A DNA stretch of 64,000 nucleotides, taken from the NCBI RefSeq assembly GCF_001306135.1, contig NZ_LGKP01000025.1:372001-436000 (forward strand), read 5' to 3'. This document shows positions 33,536 through 41,170 of this stretch, piece by piece. This stretch comes from Herpetosiphon geysericola. GTDB lineage: Bacteria; Chloroflexota; Chloroflexia; Chloroflexales; Herpetosiphonaceae. The notes below the pieces were generated by a model. It did no database searches and had not been told where the DNA came from. It saw only the letters and a program-made list of their open reading frames with translations. How positions within the stretch are numbered: position 1 is the stretch's first letter; every line of letters starts with the position of its first letter. The position numbers were made by a program, and so were the translations under genes.

Positions 33536-34155
33536 TCACGCAAATTGCTGATTTTGATGATGCAGGTTTGGCTTTAGCATTACAACACTTGCAGCAAGGC
33601 CAAATTCTCTGCTTCCCCACGGATACCGTCTATGGAATTGGTGGCTCGGCCTTGGATGCTGCGGCGCTTGCTCAAGTTTTTGCGGCCAAAGCGCGTCCAG
33701 CGACGGTGGCCTTGCCAGTCTTGTTGGCCGAGATTAGCGATCTGCCCAAGGTTTCGCGCACTATTCCCGATTTGGCGTGGCGCTTGGCTGAGGCTTGGTG
33801 GCCAGGTGGCTTGACGCTTGTCTTGCCAGCCCTCGCCAATCTTCCTAGCGTGCTGACAGCTGGTAACGCTACGATTGCAGTGCGAGTGCCGAACCATGGG
33901 CAATTACGCAAGCTGATTGGGCAATGTGGCACGCCAATTGCCGGAACTAGCGCCAATCTGCATGGCCAACCAACGCCAAGCATGGCCCAAGGAGTTGCTG
34001 CTCAATTAGCTGGTCGAGTGCCGTTGGTGCTTGATGGTGGGGTTGCAACTGGCGACCAGCCTTCAACGATTGTTGATTTGAGTGGTGAACGGCCAAGCAT
34101 TCTGCGCCATGGCGTGATTTCGGCGACCCAACTCAGCCCTTGGTTGGATACCTAA
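33532..34155 (+). CDS. L-threonylcarbamoyladenylate synthase (Sua5/YciO/YrdC family)
   Basis: A 207-residue single-domain protein of the family that makes threonylcarbamoyl-AMP for the t6A modification of tRNAs reading ANN codons. Conserved parts are CFPTDTVYGIGGSA, the lysine/arginine KARP loop, WWPGGLTLVLPA, IAVRVPNHGQLRKLI and PIAGTSANLHGQPTP, ending STIVDLSGERPSILRHG. The C-terminal Sua5 domain is absent, so the protein is of the short TsaC/YrdC kind. The usual SxTLL-type loop after KARP is diverged (PATVALPVLLAE). Confidence 0.9.
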   Translation: MITQIADFDDAGLALALQHLQQGQILCFPTDTVYGIGGSALDAAALAQVFAAKARPATVALPVLLAEISDLPKVSRTIPDLAWRLAEAWWPGGLTLVLPALANLPSVLTAGNATIAVRVPNHGQLRKLIGQCGTPIAGTSANLHGQPTPSMAQGVAAQLAGRVPLVLDGGVATGDQPSTIVDLSGERPSILRHGVISATQLSPWLDT

Positions 34156-34210
34156 CCCGCTTGAGGTCTGATTCAGCGGATTGGTAGCGCTGCTACAATG
34201 CGTAGGTAAT

Positions 34211-34289
34211 GGGGGCGGCATAGGCAGTCCATCAGTTAAAGCCAACGTGCCATGATGTCCTTTGGGTGCAAGTCCCAACGTCTCCACCA
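34211..34289 (+). ncRNA. tRNA-like element ending in CCA
   Basis: GGGGGCG at 34211-34217 pairs (with two G-U) with CGTCTCC at 34279-34285, followed by A and CCA. Directly before it is a perfect T-arm: TTGGG, loop TGCAAGT, CCCAA (34262-34278), differing from the tRNA consensus only at position 55. Total length of 79 bases fits a tRNA. However, no standard D-arm or anticodon arm can be drawn; CATCA/TGATG or GGCA/TGCC pair instead. It may be a degenerate tRNA, a cell-wall-type non-coding tRNA or a new tRNA-like RNA. Confidence 0.4.
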
Positions 34290-34364
34290 ACCCCTCACGT
34301 AGTCTCCGACGCCTAATCCTGAAGTTTTGGCGATAATTGAGTTATTGCCTGTGATGATGTTCTG

Positions 34365-34411
34365 ATATAGCAGGCCAGGGCAGTATTTGCTACTGCCTTA
34401 GCCTGCTATAT
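34365..34411. other. Very stable hairpin between convergent genes
   Basis: ATATAGCAGGC (34365-34375) and GCCTGCTATAT (34401-34411) are perfect complements; inside, GGCAGTA and TACTGCC continue, with one mismatch and one G-U between, around a five-base loop. It lies 18 bases from the glmS stop. There is no U-tract on either strand. Confidence 0.8.
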
Positions 34412-34429
34412 TCCGCTAGACCTTAACCC

Positions 34430-36274
34430 CTATTCAACGGTTACCGATTTGGCGAGGTTGCGTGGTTGATCCACGTCTGCGCCACGGCGCACGGCCATTG
34501 CATACGAGAAGAGTTGCATTGGAATCACGTTCAAGACTGCGGCCAGCAAGGGCGTGGTTTCGGGCACTTCGATCACATGATGGGCTTTTGAGCGCACCAG
34601 TTCATCGTTTGGATTGACCAAGGCAATCACTTTGCCCCCACGTGCCAGCACTTGCTCCACATTCGAGAGCATCTTTTCGTAGACATGATCTTTGGTTGCA
34701 ATACAAATTACTGGCATACGCTCGTCGATCAAGGCAATCGGGCCATGCTTCATCTCGCCAGCTGGATAGCCTTCGGCATGAATATAGCTAATTTCCTTCA
34801 TCTTCAGCGCACCTTCGAGTGCAATCGGGGCATTCACCCAACGCCCAAGGTAGAGCATATCGGTTGAATGATGATACAAATCGGCCAGTTGATCATACTG
34901 AGCTGTGTCTTTGAGCATAGTGTCGATTTTGGCTGGAATTTCGATCAGCGCTTGGATGTGTTCGCGAATTTCGGCGCTGGTCAGCGTGCCACGGGCTTGG
35001 GCCAAACGCAAGGCAAACAGATAGCCCGCCATTAACATTCCGGTAAAGACTTTGGTCGAGGCCACCGAAATTTCCGGCCCTGAGTGAATGTAGATTGCGC
35101 CACCATCAGCTAAGCGTCCTGCTTGCGAGCCAATTGCATTCAAAATTGCGACGCTTTTTACGCCTTGTTCACGTGCTTCGGCCATTGCAGCCAAGGTATC
35201 GACGGTTTCGCCCGATTGGGTCAAGGCCAACAACAAGGTGCGTTCGTTCATCACTGGGTTGCGATAACGAAATTCGGAGCCATAATCGACTTCAACTCGC
35301 ACCCGAGCCAAGGTTTCGATAAAATATTTGTTGATCAAACAGGCATGCCAAGCAGTGCCACAGGCTACGGCATAGATGCAATCAAGCTTTTGCATTTCTG
35401 CATCGCTCAAGGTCAAGCCGTCAAGATCGATGCGCCCAGTTTCGAGGTCGACTCGCCCGCGCAAGGTGTCGGTTGTGGTGCGTGGTTGCTCGAAAATCTC
35501 CTTATGCATAAAGTGCTTGTAGCCACCTTTGGCTGCTGAAACTGGGTCCCAGGCAACGGTGGTGGTGGTTTTGCTGATTGGTGTGCCATCAAGTTTGATG
35601 TATTCCACGCCAGTCGAGCGAACTAATGCCATCTCGCCATCTTCCAAGAAAACCATTTGTTGGGTGTAATCAACAATCGCTGGTAAATCTGAGGCGACAA
35701 AATTTTCAGCATCGCCATGGCCAATAACCACTGCGCCAGCATTACCAATCCGCGCCGCCAAAATCAAATCAGGCTGCTGTTGATCCATTGCAACCACCGC
35801 ATTGCCGCCGCGTAATTCACTCATCACTTGGCCAAAAGCACGTTGAAAATCGCCATATTCGGCGGTATATAAGCCAAGCATTTGGGCAATGACTTCGGTA
35901 TCGGTTTGCGAATGAAAGCGAATGCCCTGCTCAATCAAACGGTTTTTGAGTTCGAGATAATTCTCAACAATCCCATTTTGAATCACAACCACGCGGCCAC
36001 TATTATCGCGATGCGGGTGGGCGTTGGCTTCGGTTACTGCACCGTGAGTTGCCCAGCGGGTGTGGCCAATGCCCTGATGGCCTGCGGTTGGCTCTGTATT
36101 CAAACGGCGGCGCAAGTTGATCAATTTACCTACCGAGCGGCGCATTTGAAATTCGGCATCCTCTAAAATGGCGATGCCTGCCGAATCGTAGCCGCGATAT
36201 TCCAACAACTCCAAGCCCCGTACAATCACATCGGTTGCTTCGCGTGGGCCAACGTATCCAACAATACCACACAT
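34430..36274 (-). CDS. glmS: Glutamine-fructose-6-phosphate aminotransferase (isomerising)
   Basis: Makes glucosamine-6-phosphate, the first step towards UDP-GlcNAc and peptidoglycan. 614 residues. The glutaminase domain starts MCGIVGYVGPREATD with catalytic Cys2 and has TRWATHGAVTEANAHPH. The isomerase half has two SIS domains (CGTAWHACLINKYFIE, LLALTQSGETVDTLAA) and ends LAKSVTVE as in the family. The leader contains the glmS ribozyme described separately, so expression should fall when glucosamine-6-phosphate accumulates. Confidence 0.97.
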   Translation of the reverse strand: MCGIVGYVGPREATDVIVRGLELLEYRGYDSAGIAILEDAEFQMRRSVGKLINLRRRLNTEPTAGHQGIGHTRWATHGAVTEANAHPHRDNSGRVVVIQNGIVENYLELKNRLIEQGIRFHSQTDTEVIAQMLGLYTAEYGDFQRAFGQVMSELRGGNAVVAMDQQQPDLILAARIGNAGAVVIGHGDAENFVASDLPAIVDYTQQMVFLEDGEMALVRSTGVEYIKLDGTPISKTTTTVAWDPVSAAKGGYKHFMHKEIFEQPRTTTDTLRGRVDLETGRIDLDGLTLSDAEMQKLDCIYAVACGTAWHACLINKYFIETLARVRVEVDYGSEFRYRNPVMNERTLLLALTQSGETVDTLAAMAEAREQGVKSVAILNAIGSQAGRLADGGAIYIHSGPEISVASTKVFTGMLMAGYLFALRLAQARGTLTSAEIREHIQALIEIPAKIDTMLKDTAQYDQLADLYHHSTDMLYLGRWVNAPIALEGALKMKEISYIHAEGYPAGEMKHGPIALIDERMPVICIATKDHVYEKMLSNVEQVLARGGKVIALVNPNDELVRSKAHHVIEVPETTPLLAAVLNVIPMQLFSYAMAVRRGADVDQPRNLAKSVTVE

Positions 36275-36383
36275 AAAATCTATGCTCCAACAATTAAAAG
36301 TAAGCTAAAACACAACATAGCACCACACCGCACCAACCCGTGTCGTCAATGAACGGGGGTGGGGCATGCTGCTATGTAACTGG

Positions 36384-36649
36384 CCACAAGGTGCTGATTG
36401 TGCTTGCTGTTGCCAACAAGTTTTGCAACACCCTTTTGGGCTGTGGTGTACCCAAGAGGCATCCGCTGATTATTCGCTTTTCCCCATCAACCGAGCCAAG
36501 CCTGTTTCCGTGGGCAGCAGCGGGAAGGCTATTCGAGCCGCCAGCCTCACGCACCAACTTGGAGTTGCTAGGTTAGCACTCGCCCTGCGGCGAGGAACCT
36601 CTACCTCGTTTTCTGAATCGCAGCGTAGCTTGATTCAGACCGTTGCGCT
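36384..36649 (-). ncRNA. glmS ribozyme (glucosamine-6-phosphate-activated) with a large insertion
   Basis: Minus strand, between the glmS promoter and start codon. The cleavage site would be between A36649 and G36648 in TTAAGCGC. CTGAATC/GATTCAG forms the first hairpin, followed by AAAACGAGGTAGAGGTT (family: GACGAGG..GAGGUU), then GCGGATGCCTC (36466-36456), then CCACAGCC, whose CCACA pairs with TGTGG at 36388-36384 as the closing P4-like helix. Order, spacing of ends and location match the family from memory. About 125 extra bases lie between GAGGTT and GCGGATG, where the textbook ribozyme has about 20. This is recognition by eye, not a covariance search. Confidence 0.75.
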
Positions 36650-36708
36650 TAAATTGGGTAGCTGTGATTGCTCCTTATCCAATGCTTGGCCATGTGCCAC
36701 GCTTGGGC

Positions 36709-36736
36709 ATTATACTGCATATTGCTATTTTGCAAA
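36709..36736 (-). promoter_or_regulatory. Promoter of glmS
   Basis: Minus strand TTTGCA, 16 bases, TATAAT (36714-36709). The start near 36702 would leave about 53 bases before the ribozyme cleavage site. Confidence 0.65.
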
Positions 36737-36743
36737 GTCTTTA

Positions 36744-36965
36744 TGATCCACGAAGCGCACGAAGAGCACGAAGAACGAAACCGCGAAGAGCGCGAAGGCC
36801 ACGAAGGTTAAGTTTTTAGCCACAGATTGCACAGATGTTTAGGATTAGATTTCTGCTGACCGAAAGCCAATAGCCTATAGCCAACACTTCTCTGCGCCTC
36901 TGTCTTAAAATATTACTAATTTTTTGACTTTTGATTTCTGACTTCTGACTTGCTCTATGTTCTCT
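36744..36965. repeat. Composite low-complexity intergenic repeat, copy 3
   Basis: The gap between the glmS promoter and tRNA-Gly. Modules in order: GATCCACGAAGCGCACGAAG and more CACGAAG units (36745-36810), GCCACAGATTGCACAGAT (36818), CCAATAGCCTATAGCC (36867), TCTCTGCGCCTCTG (36890), TTGACTTTTGATTTCTGACT (36923-36950) and TCTATGTTCTCTGTGC (36954). No gene is seen in it. Confidence 0.88.
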
Positions 36966-36973
36966 GTGCTAAA

Positions 36974-37004
36974 CAAAAAAACACCCCATTGGAATGGGAT
37001 GTTT
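36974..37004 (-). terminator. Terminator of tRNA-Gly
   Basis: Minus strand ACATCCCATT, two-base loop, AATGGGGTGT followed by seven T. One G-U pair in the stem. Confidence 0.9.
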
Positions 37005-37009
37005 GTGAA

Positions 37010-37085
37010 TGGAGCGGGAAACGGGGTTCGAACCCGCAACCTTCTGTTTGGGAAACAGATGCGCTGCCAATTGCGCCATTCCCGC
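37010..37085 (-). tRNA. tRNA-Gly (anticodon CCC)
   Basis: Minus strand, 76 bases with encoded CCA. Acceptor GCGGGAA pairs with TTCCCGC; D-arm GGCGCAATTGGCAGCGC; anticodon stem TCTGT/ACAGA with loop TTCCCAA, giving anticodon CCC for GGG codons; T-arm GCGGG-TTCGAAC-CCCGT, with all standard features. Discriminator base is T. It has its own promoter and terminator. Confidence 0.97.
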
Positions 37086-37100
37086 TCATCAAGCTCTGTG

Positions 37101-37129
37101 AGTATACTCAAAAGCAGCCAAGCTGTCAA
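37101..37129 (-). promoter_or_regulatory. Promoter of tRNA-Gly
   Basis: Minus strand TTGACA, exactly 17 bases, TATACT. Close to a perfect housekeeping promoter, 15 bases before the tRNA. Confidence 0.88.
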
Positions 37130-37241
37130 CCATCGGTTAATTATTAAAAAGCACTGCCCAACAAGCAAATACCGTTAAATGGATCTAACTAAATATGGTA
37201 CACTAGCGCATCAGGCTATTTTTGTTCGTGAGAGGGCAACG

Positions 37242-39137
37242 ATGAGTGTTCTTCAATCAGGTGTTGTGCTCAACCACCAATACGAAATTATTAAAAAGAT
37301 TGGCGGTGGTGGCGGCGGCAACGTCTACGAAGCCTTCGACCAAAACTTGGCTCGTCGAGTTGCGGTCAAACATTTAATTCTCCCAAGCAATGATGCAATC
37401 AAACATTTTCAAAAAGAAGCCCGTTTATTAGCCAGCCTTAAACACCCCAATTTGCCACAAGTCTATAATCAGTTCGAGGAAGGCCCAGGCCATTTTTTAG
37501 TCATGGAATACATCGAAGGTATTGACCTTGATCAATATCTGCGCGATCAAGCTGGCCCTTTGGCCTTAGCCACAGTTTTAGGCTGGGCCGATGAGCTGCT
37601 CAAATTGCTTGAGTATCTACATACTACCCCGAAAGAGCCAGTTATTCACCGCGACATCAAGCCAGCAAATATTAAATTGAGCACAACTGGCCAATTGAAA
37701 TTGATTGATTTTGGCTTGGCAAAAAGTAATTTATCAACCCAAATCAATAATGTGTATATGAGTGTTCGGGGCTATACTTCGACCTATGCACCCTTAGAGC
37801 AATTGGTGCCCAAAGATGATGAGCGCACCGATCAGCGCAGCGACCTGTATGCCTTTGGCGTAACGCTCTATCATTTGCTCACTGGTAGCGTGCCAATCGA
37901 TGCCAACAAGAAGCCGATTGATGCGACCAATCGCTATGCAATGGTTATTCAGTCGAAGCCCGACCCGCTGCTGCGGCCAAAACAGCTGAATCCAGCGATT
38001 CCTGACTATGTTGATGCAGCCATTATGCAGGCGATTGCAATCAACAAAGCTGATCGTTTTAGCTCCGCAGCAGAATTTCGCCAAGCATTAAATCCTTCGG
38101 CGGTTGCTAAGTTTGGCTCAAGTATTTCAGGTTTGCTGAGTGCACGGCCCAAATCGCAGTCTGGCGCTAGCAAATCAAGCCAATCCTCAACCAGCCAACG
38201 CAACCAAACTGCAAAATCAACCGACCAACGCAGCCAACCAGTTCAGCCAATTTCAACCCCACAGATTTCGCGCCCAGCAAGCGATCATTTCGAACCACCA
38301 ATTCCTCCCATGCCAAATCCAACGCCCAAATCTATCAAACGCTTTGTTCCATTGCTCGCTGTGCTGTTGCTGGGCATGGGTGGCGGTGGTTGGTGGTGGG
38401 TTAAGGCCAATCCTAGCAGCAACCCAACCACTAGCCCCAATCAAAATAACCAACCAATTGTCTATAATGCAGAGCAAAATCCTGTTGCAACCATCCCGAC
38501 GAGCAGCAGTGGCAGTGCTGCCCAACCAACCACAACCTTGAGCCAAGCAACCGCGACGCTAGAGCCGAGCACGACCGCCACGCTGGAGCCAAGTGCAACC
38601 GCCACCCTGGAGCCAACAATTGCAGTGGTTGTTCAGCCAACTGCTCGCCCAGCTACCGCGCGCCCAGCTGCCCAACCAACCCAGCGCCCAGCTCCCCAGC
38701 CAACTAACCCACCACCGCCACCATCCGATCGCGATGGCGATGGCGTGGCCGATGCCAACGATCCCTGCCCTGATACCAATGGCCCAAACAATGGCTGCCC
38801 TGCGCCGCCACCACCTGACCGTGATGGCGATGGCGTGGTTGATGCCAACGATCCCTGCCCTGATGTGGCTGGGCCAAATAATGGTTGTCCTGCGCCAGTC
38901 GAAGTTGCCGACCGCGACGGCGATACCATTCCCGATGATCGCGACGATTGCCCGAACGAACCAGGCGATCCGTCACGCCGTGGTTGCCCTAAGCCCAAAG
39001 AACAACCAACCAATCCACCGCCAACCAATACACCAAGGCCAGAGCCAACAGCGGTTCCACAGCCAACTGCTGTACCACCAACCAGAGAAACACCGCCAAC
39101 ACCGAAGCCAAATGTCCCTCCTACACTTGGCCCATAG
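37242..39137 (+). CDS. Membrane Ser/Thr protein kinase with thrombospondin-3 repeats
   Basis: A 631-residue Hanks-type kinase. The kinase domain (about 10-285) has a glycine-rich loop GGGGGGNVYEAF, RVAVKHLIL with the ATP-binding lysine, HRDIKPANIK with catalytic Asp138, and DFGLAK. A Ser/Gln/Asn-rich linker precedes one membrane helix (VPLLAVLLLGMGGGGWWWV, about 368-386). Outside, a Thr/Pro-rich stalk carries three DxDGDG-type calcium-binding repeats (DRDGDGVADANDPCPD, DRDGDGVVDANDPCPD, DRDGDTIPDDRDDCPN) with paired cysteines. AGGG precedes the ATG at 37242. The next gene is a paralogue. Calcium- or surface-sensing is inferred. Confidence 0.9.
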   Translation: MSVLQSGVVLNHQYEIIKKIGGGGGGNVYEAFDQNLARRVAVKHLILPSNDAIKHFQKEARLLASLKHPNLPQVYNQFEEGPGHFLVMEYIEGIDLDQYLRDQAGPLALATVLGWADELLKLLEYLHTTPKEPVIHRDIKPANIKLSTTGQLKLIDFGLAKSNLSTQINNVYMSVRGYTSTYAPLEQLVPKDDERTDQRSDLYAFGVTLYHLLTGSVPIDANKKPIDATNRYAMVIQSKPDPLLRPKQLNPAIPDYVDAAIMQAIAINKADRFSSAAEFRQALNPSAVAKFGSSISGLLSARPKSQSGASKSSQSSTSQRNQTAKSTDQRSQPVQPISTPQISRPASDHFEPPIPPMPNPTPKSIKRFVPLLAVLLLGMGGGGWWWVKANPSSNPTTSPNQNNQPIVYNAEQNPVATIPTSSSGSAAQPTTTLSQATATLEPSTTATLEPSATATLEPTIAVVVQPTARPATARPAAQPTQRPAPQPTNPPPPPSDRDGDGVADANDPCPDTNGPNNGCPAPPPPDRDGDGVVDANDPCPDVAGPNNGCPAPVEVADRDGDTIPDDRDDCPNEPGDPSRRGCPKPKEQPTNPPPTNTPRPEPTAVPQPTAVPPTRETPPTPKPNVPPTLGP

Positions 39138-39155
39138 CAACCGTGCAAAATACGG

Positions 39156-39161
39156 TATAAT
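39156..39161 (+). promoter_or_regulatory. Possible -10 element for the second kinase gene
   Basis: A perfect TATAAT 75 bases before the start codon, in the gap after the first kinase gene; no good -35 at 16-18 bases. Confidence 0.35.
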
Positions 39162-39235
39162 CGGGCGCGTAGCGTTTCGCAACTTCAACCAGCCCCATGC
39201 TACGCGCCTACAACAATGAAACGACGAGGCACGCT

Positions 39236-41047
39236 ATGTTTCCAAATGGCATGATCCTAAATGAAACCTATGAAATTCGTGAGCGGATTGGCCATGGCGG
39301 CGGTGGCGCGGTCTATGCCGCCTACGATATTAAGTTGCGCAAATTGGTTGCGATTAAATATTTGCACCTTGAAGGCGACCATGCGATCAAGGCCTTTGGC
39401 CACGAAGCAAGCCTACTGGCCAATTTACATCACCCCAGCTTGCCCAAGGTTTATTTGCACTTTAGCACCAGCGATGGCCAATTTTTGGTGATGGATTTGA
39501 TCGATGGTGATGATTTAAGCACCTTGCTTGAACGCCAAGGCGGCCCGTTGCCAGTCGATCAAGTGCTTGGTTGGGCCGATCAACTACTGAGTGTTTTGAC
39601 CTATTTGCATAGTTACTATCGCCAGCCGATCATTCACCGTGATATTAAGCCAGCAAATATTAAAATTACAACTCGCGGCGAATTGAAATTGTTGGATTTT
39701 GGCTTGGCGAAGGCTGAAATTTTTACCAATATGCGCAGCGCGATGCATAGCGTGCATGGCTATACCTTGACCTATGCGCCGCCTGAGCAAATCAATCAAG
39801 AAGGAACCGATCCGCGCAGCGATTTATATTCGTTAGGCGCAACGCTCTATCATTTATTAACTGGCCGCACGCCAACTGATGGCGATGGCAAAACCGCCGA
39901 TGCTTTGGCGCGAACCTTGGCACTGGCTAAACGCAAGCCCGACCCGATTATTGCGCCAAAATTGCTTAATCCCGTGATTCCTGAGCATGTCAATCAGGCC
40001 ATTATGCGCTCGTTGGAAATTGATGCTGATGAGCGTTTTGCTTCTGCAGAGGAATTTCGCCAGGTCTTGGCCCAACCCTATGCGCCAATCAACCCTGCCC
40101 AAACCCAAATTTTGCCAACCACCATTCGCTCACGGGCAATCACTGGGCCACCTAAACAAGCGTCAATTCGCGAAAGTAGCCAGCCTCAGTTACCACCAAT
40201 TAGCACGCCAAAAAGCAATTATCCAGCCCAACCAGCGCCTGAGCCAAGCGTGCAAGCCCAGCCAAAAGCGAGTGCTAAACGCTTTCTGCCATTGCTGTTG
40301 GGATTACTGTTGGTGGCGGCTGGCGGTGGTTGGTGGCTGAGCCGTGATGAGCAAACGCCAATCGTCACGGTTAGTCAGGCTACCCACACGGTTGTGGCAG
40401 CCCAACCAAGCCAAGGCATGCCAACAATAACCTTAATCGAGGCCGTAGATCGCCCAACGCTTACCTTGGCTGTGGCTACAAGCGAGCCAACCAACATTGC
40501 CGAAGATCTGGCAACTACGACCGAGCAGCCTGCGCAGCCAACCACTGCTGCGGCACAGCCAACCAATGAGCCAGCAACCGTCCGGCCTGCGGTACAGCCA
40601 ACCAATCGGCCAGCAACTGCCCGGCCTGTGCCGACGAATCCGCCAGCGCTTCAACCAACCAACCCACCAGTCGTTGTGCAGCCAACCAACGATCCGGTTG
40701 TGCAACCAACCAACCAGCCAGCTGCAAGCGATCGCGATGGTGATGGTTTCTTTGATGAGAGTGATGGCTGTCCCGATGTGGCTGGGCCGAACAATGGCTG
40801 TCCAGCCCCAATTGAGCCAACCCAACCGCCAGCAATCACTGATCGCGATGGCGATACGATTCCCGATGATCGCGATGCCTGCCCAAATGAGCCTGGTGAT
40901 CCATCGCGCAATGGCTGCCCGAAGCCAGTTGAGCAGCCAACGGCTGCCCCACCGCCAACAGCTAAACCAGAACCAACACGAGTACCGCCAACCGTTCAAT
41001 CGGAGCCAACCAGACCACCGCCGCCACCGCCAACAGTGCGACCATAA
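39236..41047 (+). CDS. Membrane Ser/Thr protein kinase with thrombospondin-3 repeats, paralogue
   Basis: A 603-residue kinase built like its upstream neighbour: kinase domain with GHGGGGAVYAAY, LVAIKYLHLE, HRDIKPANIKI, DFGLAKAEIF and TYAPPEQ; a linker; a membrane helix (FLPLLLGLLLVAAGGGWWL); then a Thr/Pro-rich stalk with two calcium-type repeats (DRDGDGFFDESDGCPD and DRDGDTIPDDRDACPN). One repeat fewer than the first kinase and different stalks mark a diverged tandem duplication. GAGG lies before the ATG at 39236. All catalytic residues are present in both kinases, so both should be active. Confidence 0.9.
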   Translation: MFPNGMILNETYEIRERIGHGGGGAVYAAYDIKLRKLVAIKYLHLEGDHAIKAFGHEASLLANLHHPSLPKVYLHFSTSDGQFLVMDLIDGDDLSTLLERQGGPLPVDQVLGWADQLLSVLTYLHSYYRQPIIHRDIKPANIKITTRGELKLLDFGLAKAEIFTNMRSAMHSVHGYTLTYAPPEQINQEGTDPRSDLYSLGATLYHLLTGRTPTDGDGKTADALARTLALAKRKPDPIIAPKLLNPVIPEHVNQAIMRSLEIDADERFASAEEFRQVLAQPYAPINPAQTQILPTTIRSRAITGPPKQASIRESSQPQLPPISTPKSNYPAQPAPEPSVQAQPKASAKRFLPLLLGLLLVAAGGGWWLSRDEQTPIVTVSQATHTVVAAQPSQGMPTITLIEAVDRPTLTLAVATSEPTNIAEDLATTTEQPAQPTTAAAQPTNEPATVRPAVQPTNRPATARPVPTNPPALQPTNPPVVVQPTNDPVVQPTNQPAASDRDGDGFFDESDGCPDVAGPNNGCPAPIEPTQPPAITDRDGDTIPDDRDACPNEPGDPSRNGCPKPVEQPTAAPPPTAKPEPTRVPPTVQSEPTRPPPPPPTVRP

Positions 41048-41054
41048 TTGACAT

Positions 41055-41089
41055 AAGCCCAGTAATTTAAATAGATTACTGGGCTTTTG
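41055..41089 (+). terminator. Terminator of the kinase pair
   Basis: AAGCCCAGTAAT and ATTACTGGGCTTTT form a 12-base stem around a nine-base loop with a short T-tract. Confidence 0.82.
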
Positions 41090-41170
41090 CTGCATCCAAG
41101 GAGCAGAATCAAGTATAATCGCTGCTGGTTACTTGGCCATGTGGCTTAATTCGGTTGTGAAGGAAGCACT

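Noticed and set aside
34211-34289. Ordinary tRNA gene
   Set aside because: No D-arm or seven-base anticodon loop with U33 can be drawn, so it is listed only as tRNA-like.
36384-36700. RNase P RNA, tmRNA or T-box leader
   Set aside because: None of the conserved core sequences of those RNAs were found; the blocks instead fit the glmS ribozyme in place and order.
38593-39219. Overlapping frames opposite or shifted to the kinase stalks, including a Ser/Gly-rich one at 38633-39148
   Set aside because: They are shadows of the Thr/Pro and DxDGDG repeats and have no independent start signals.
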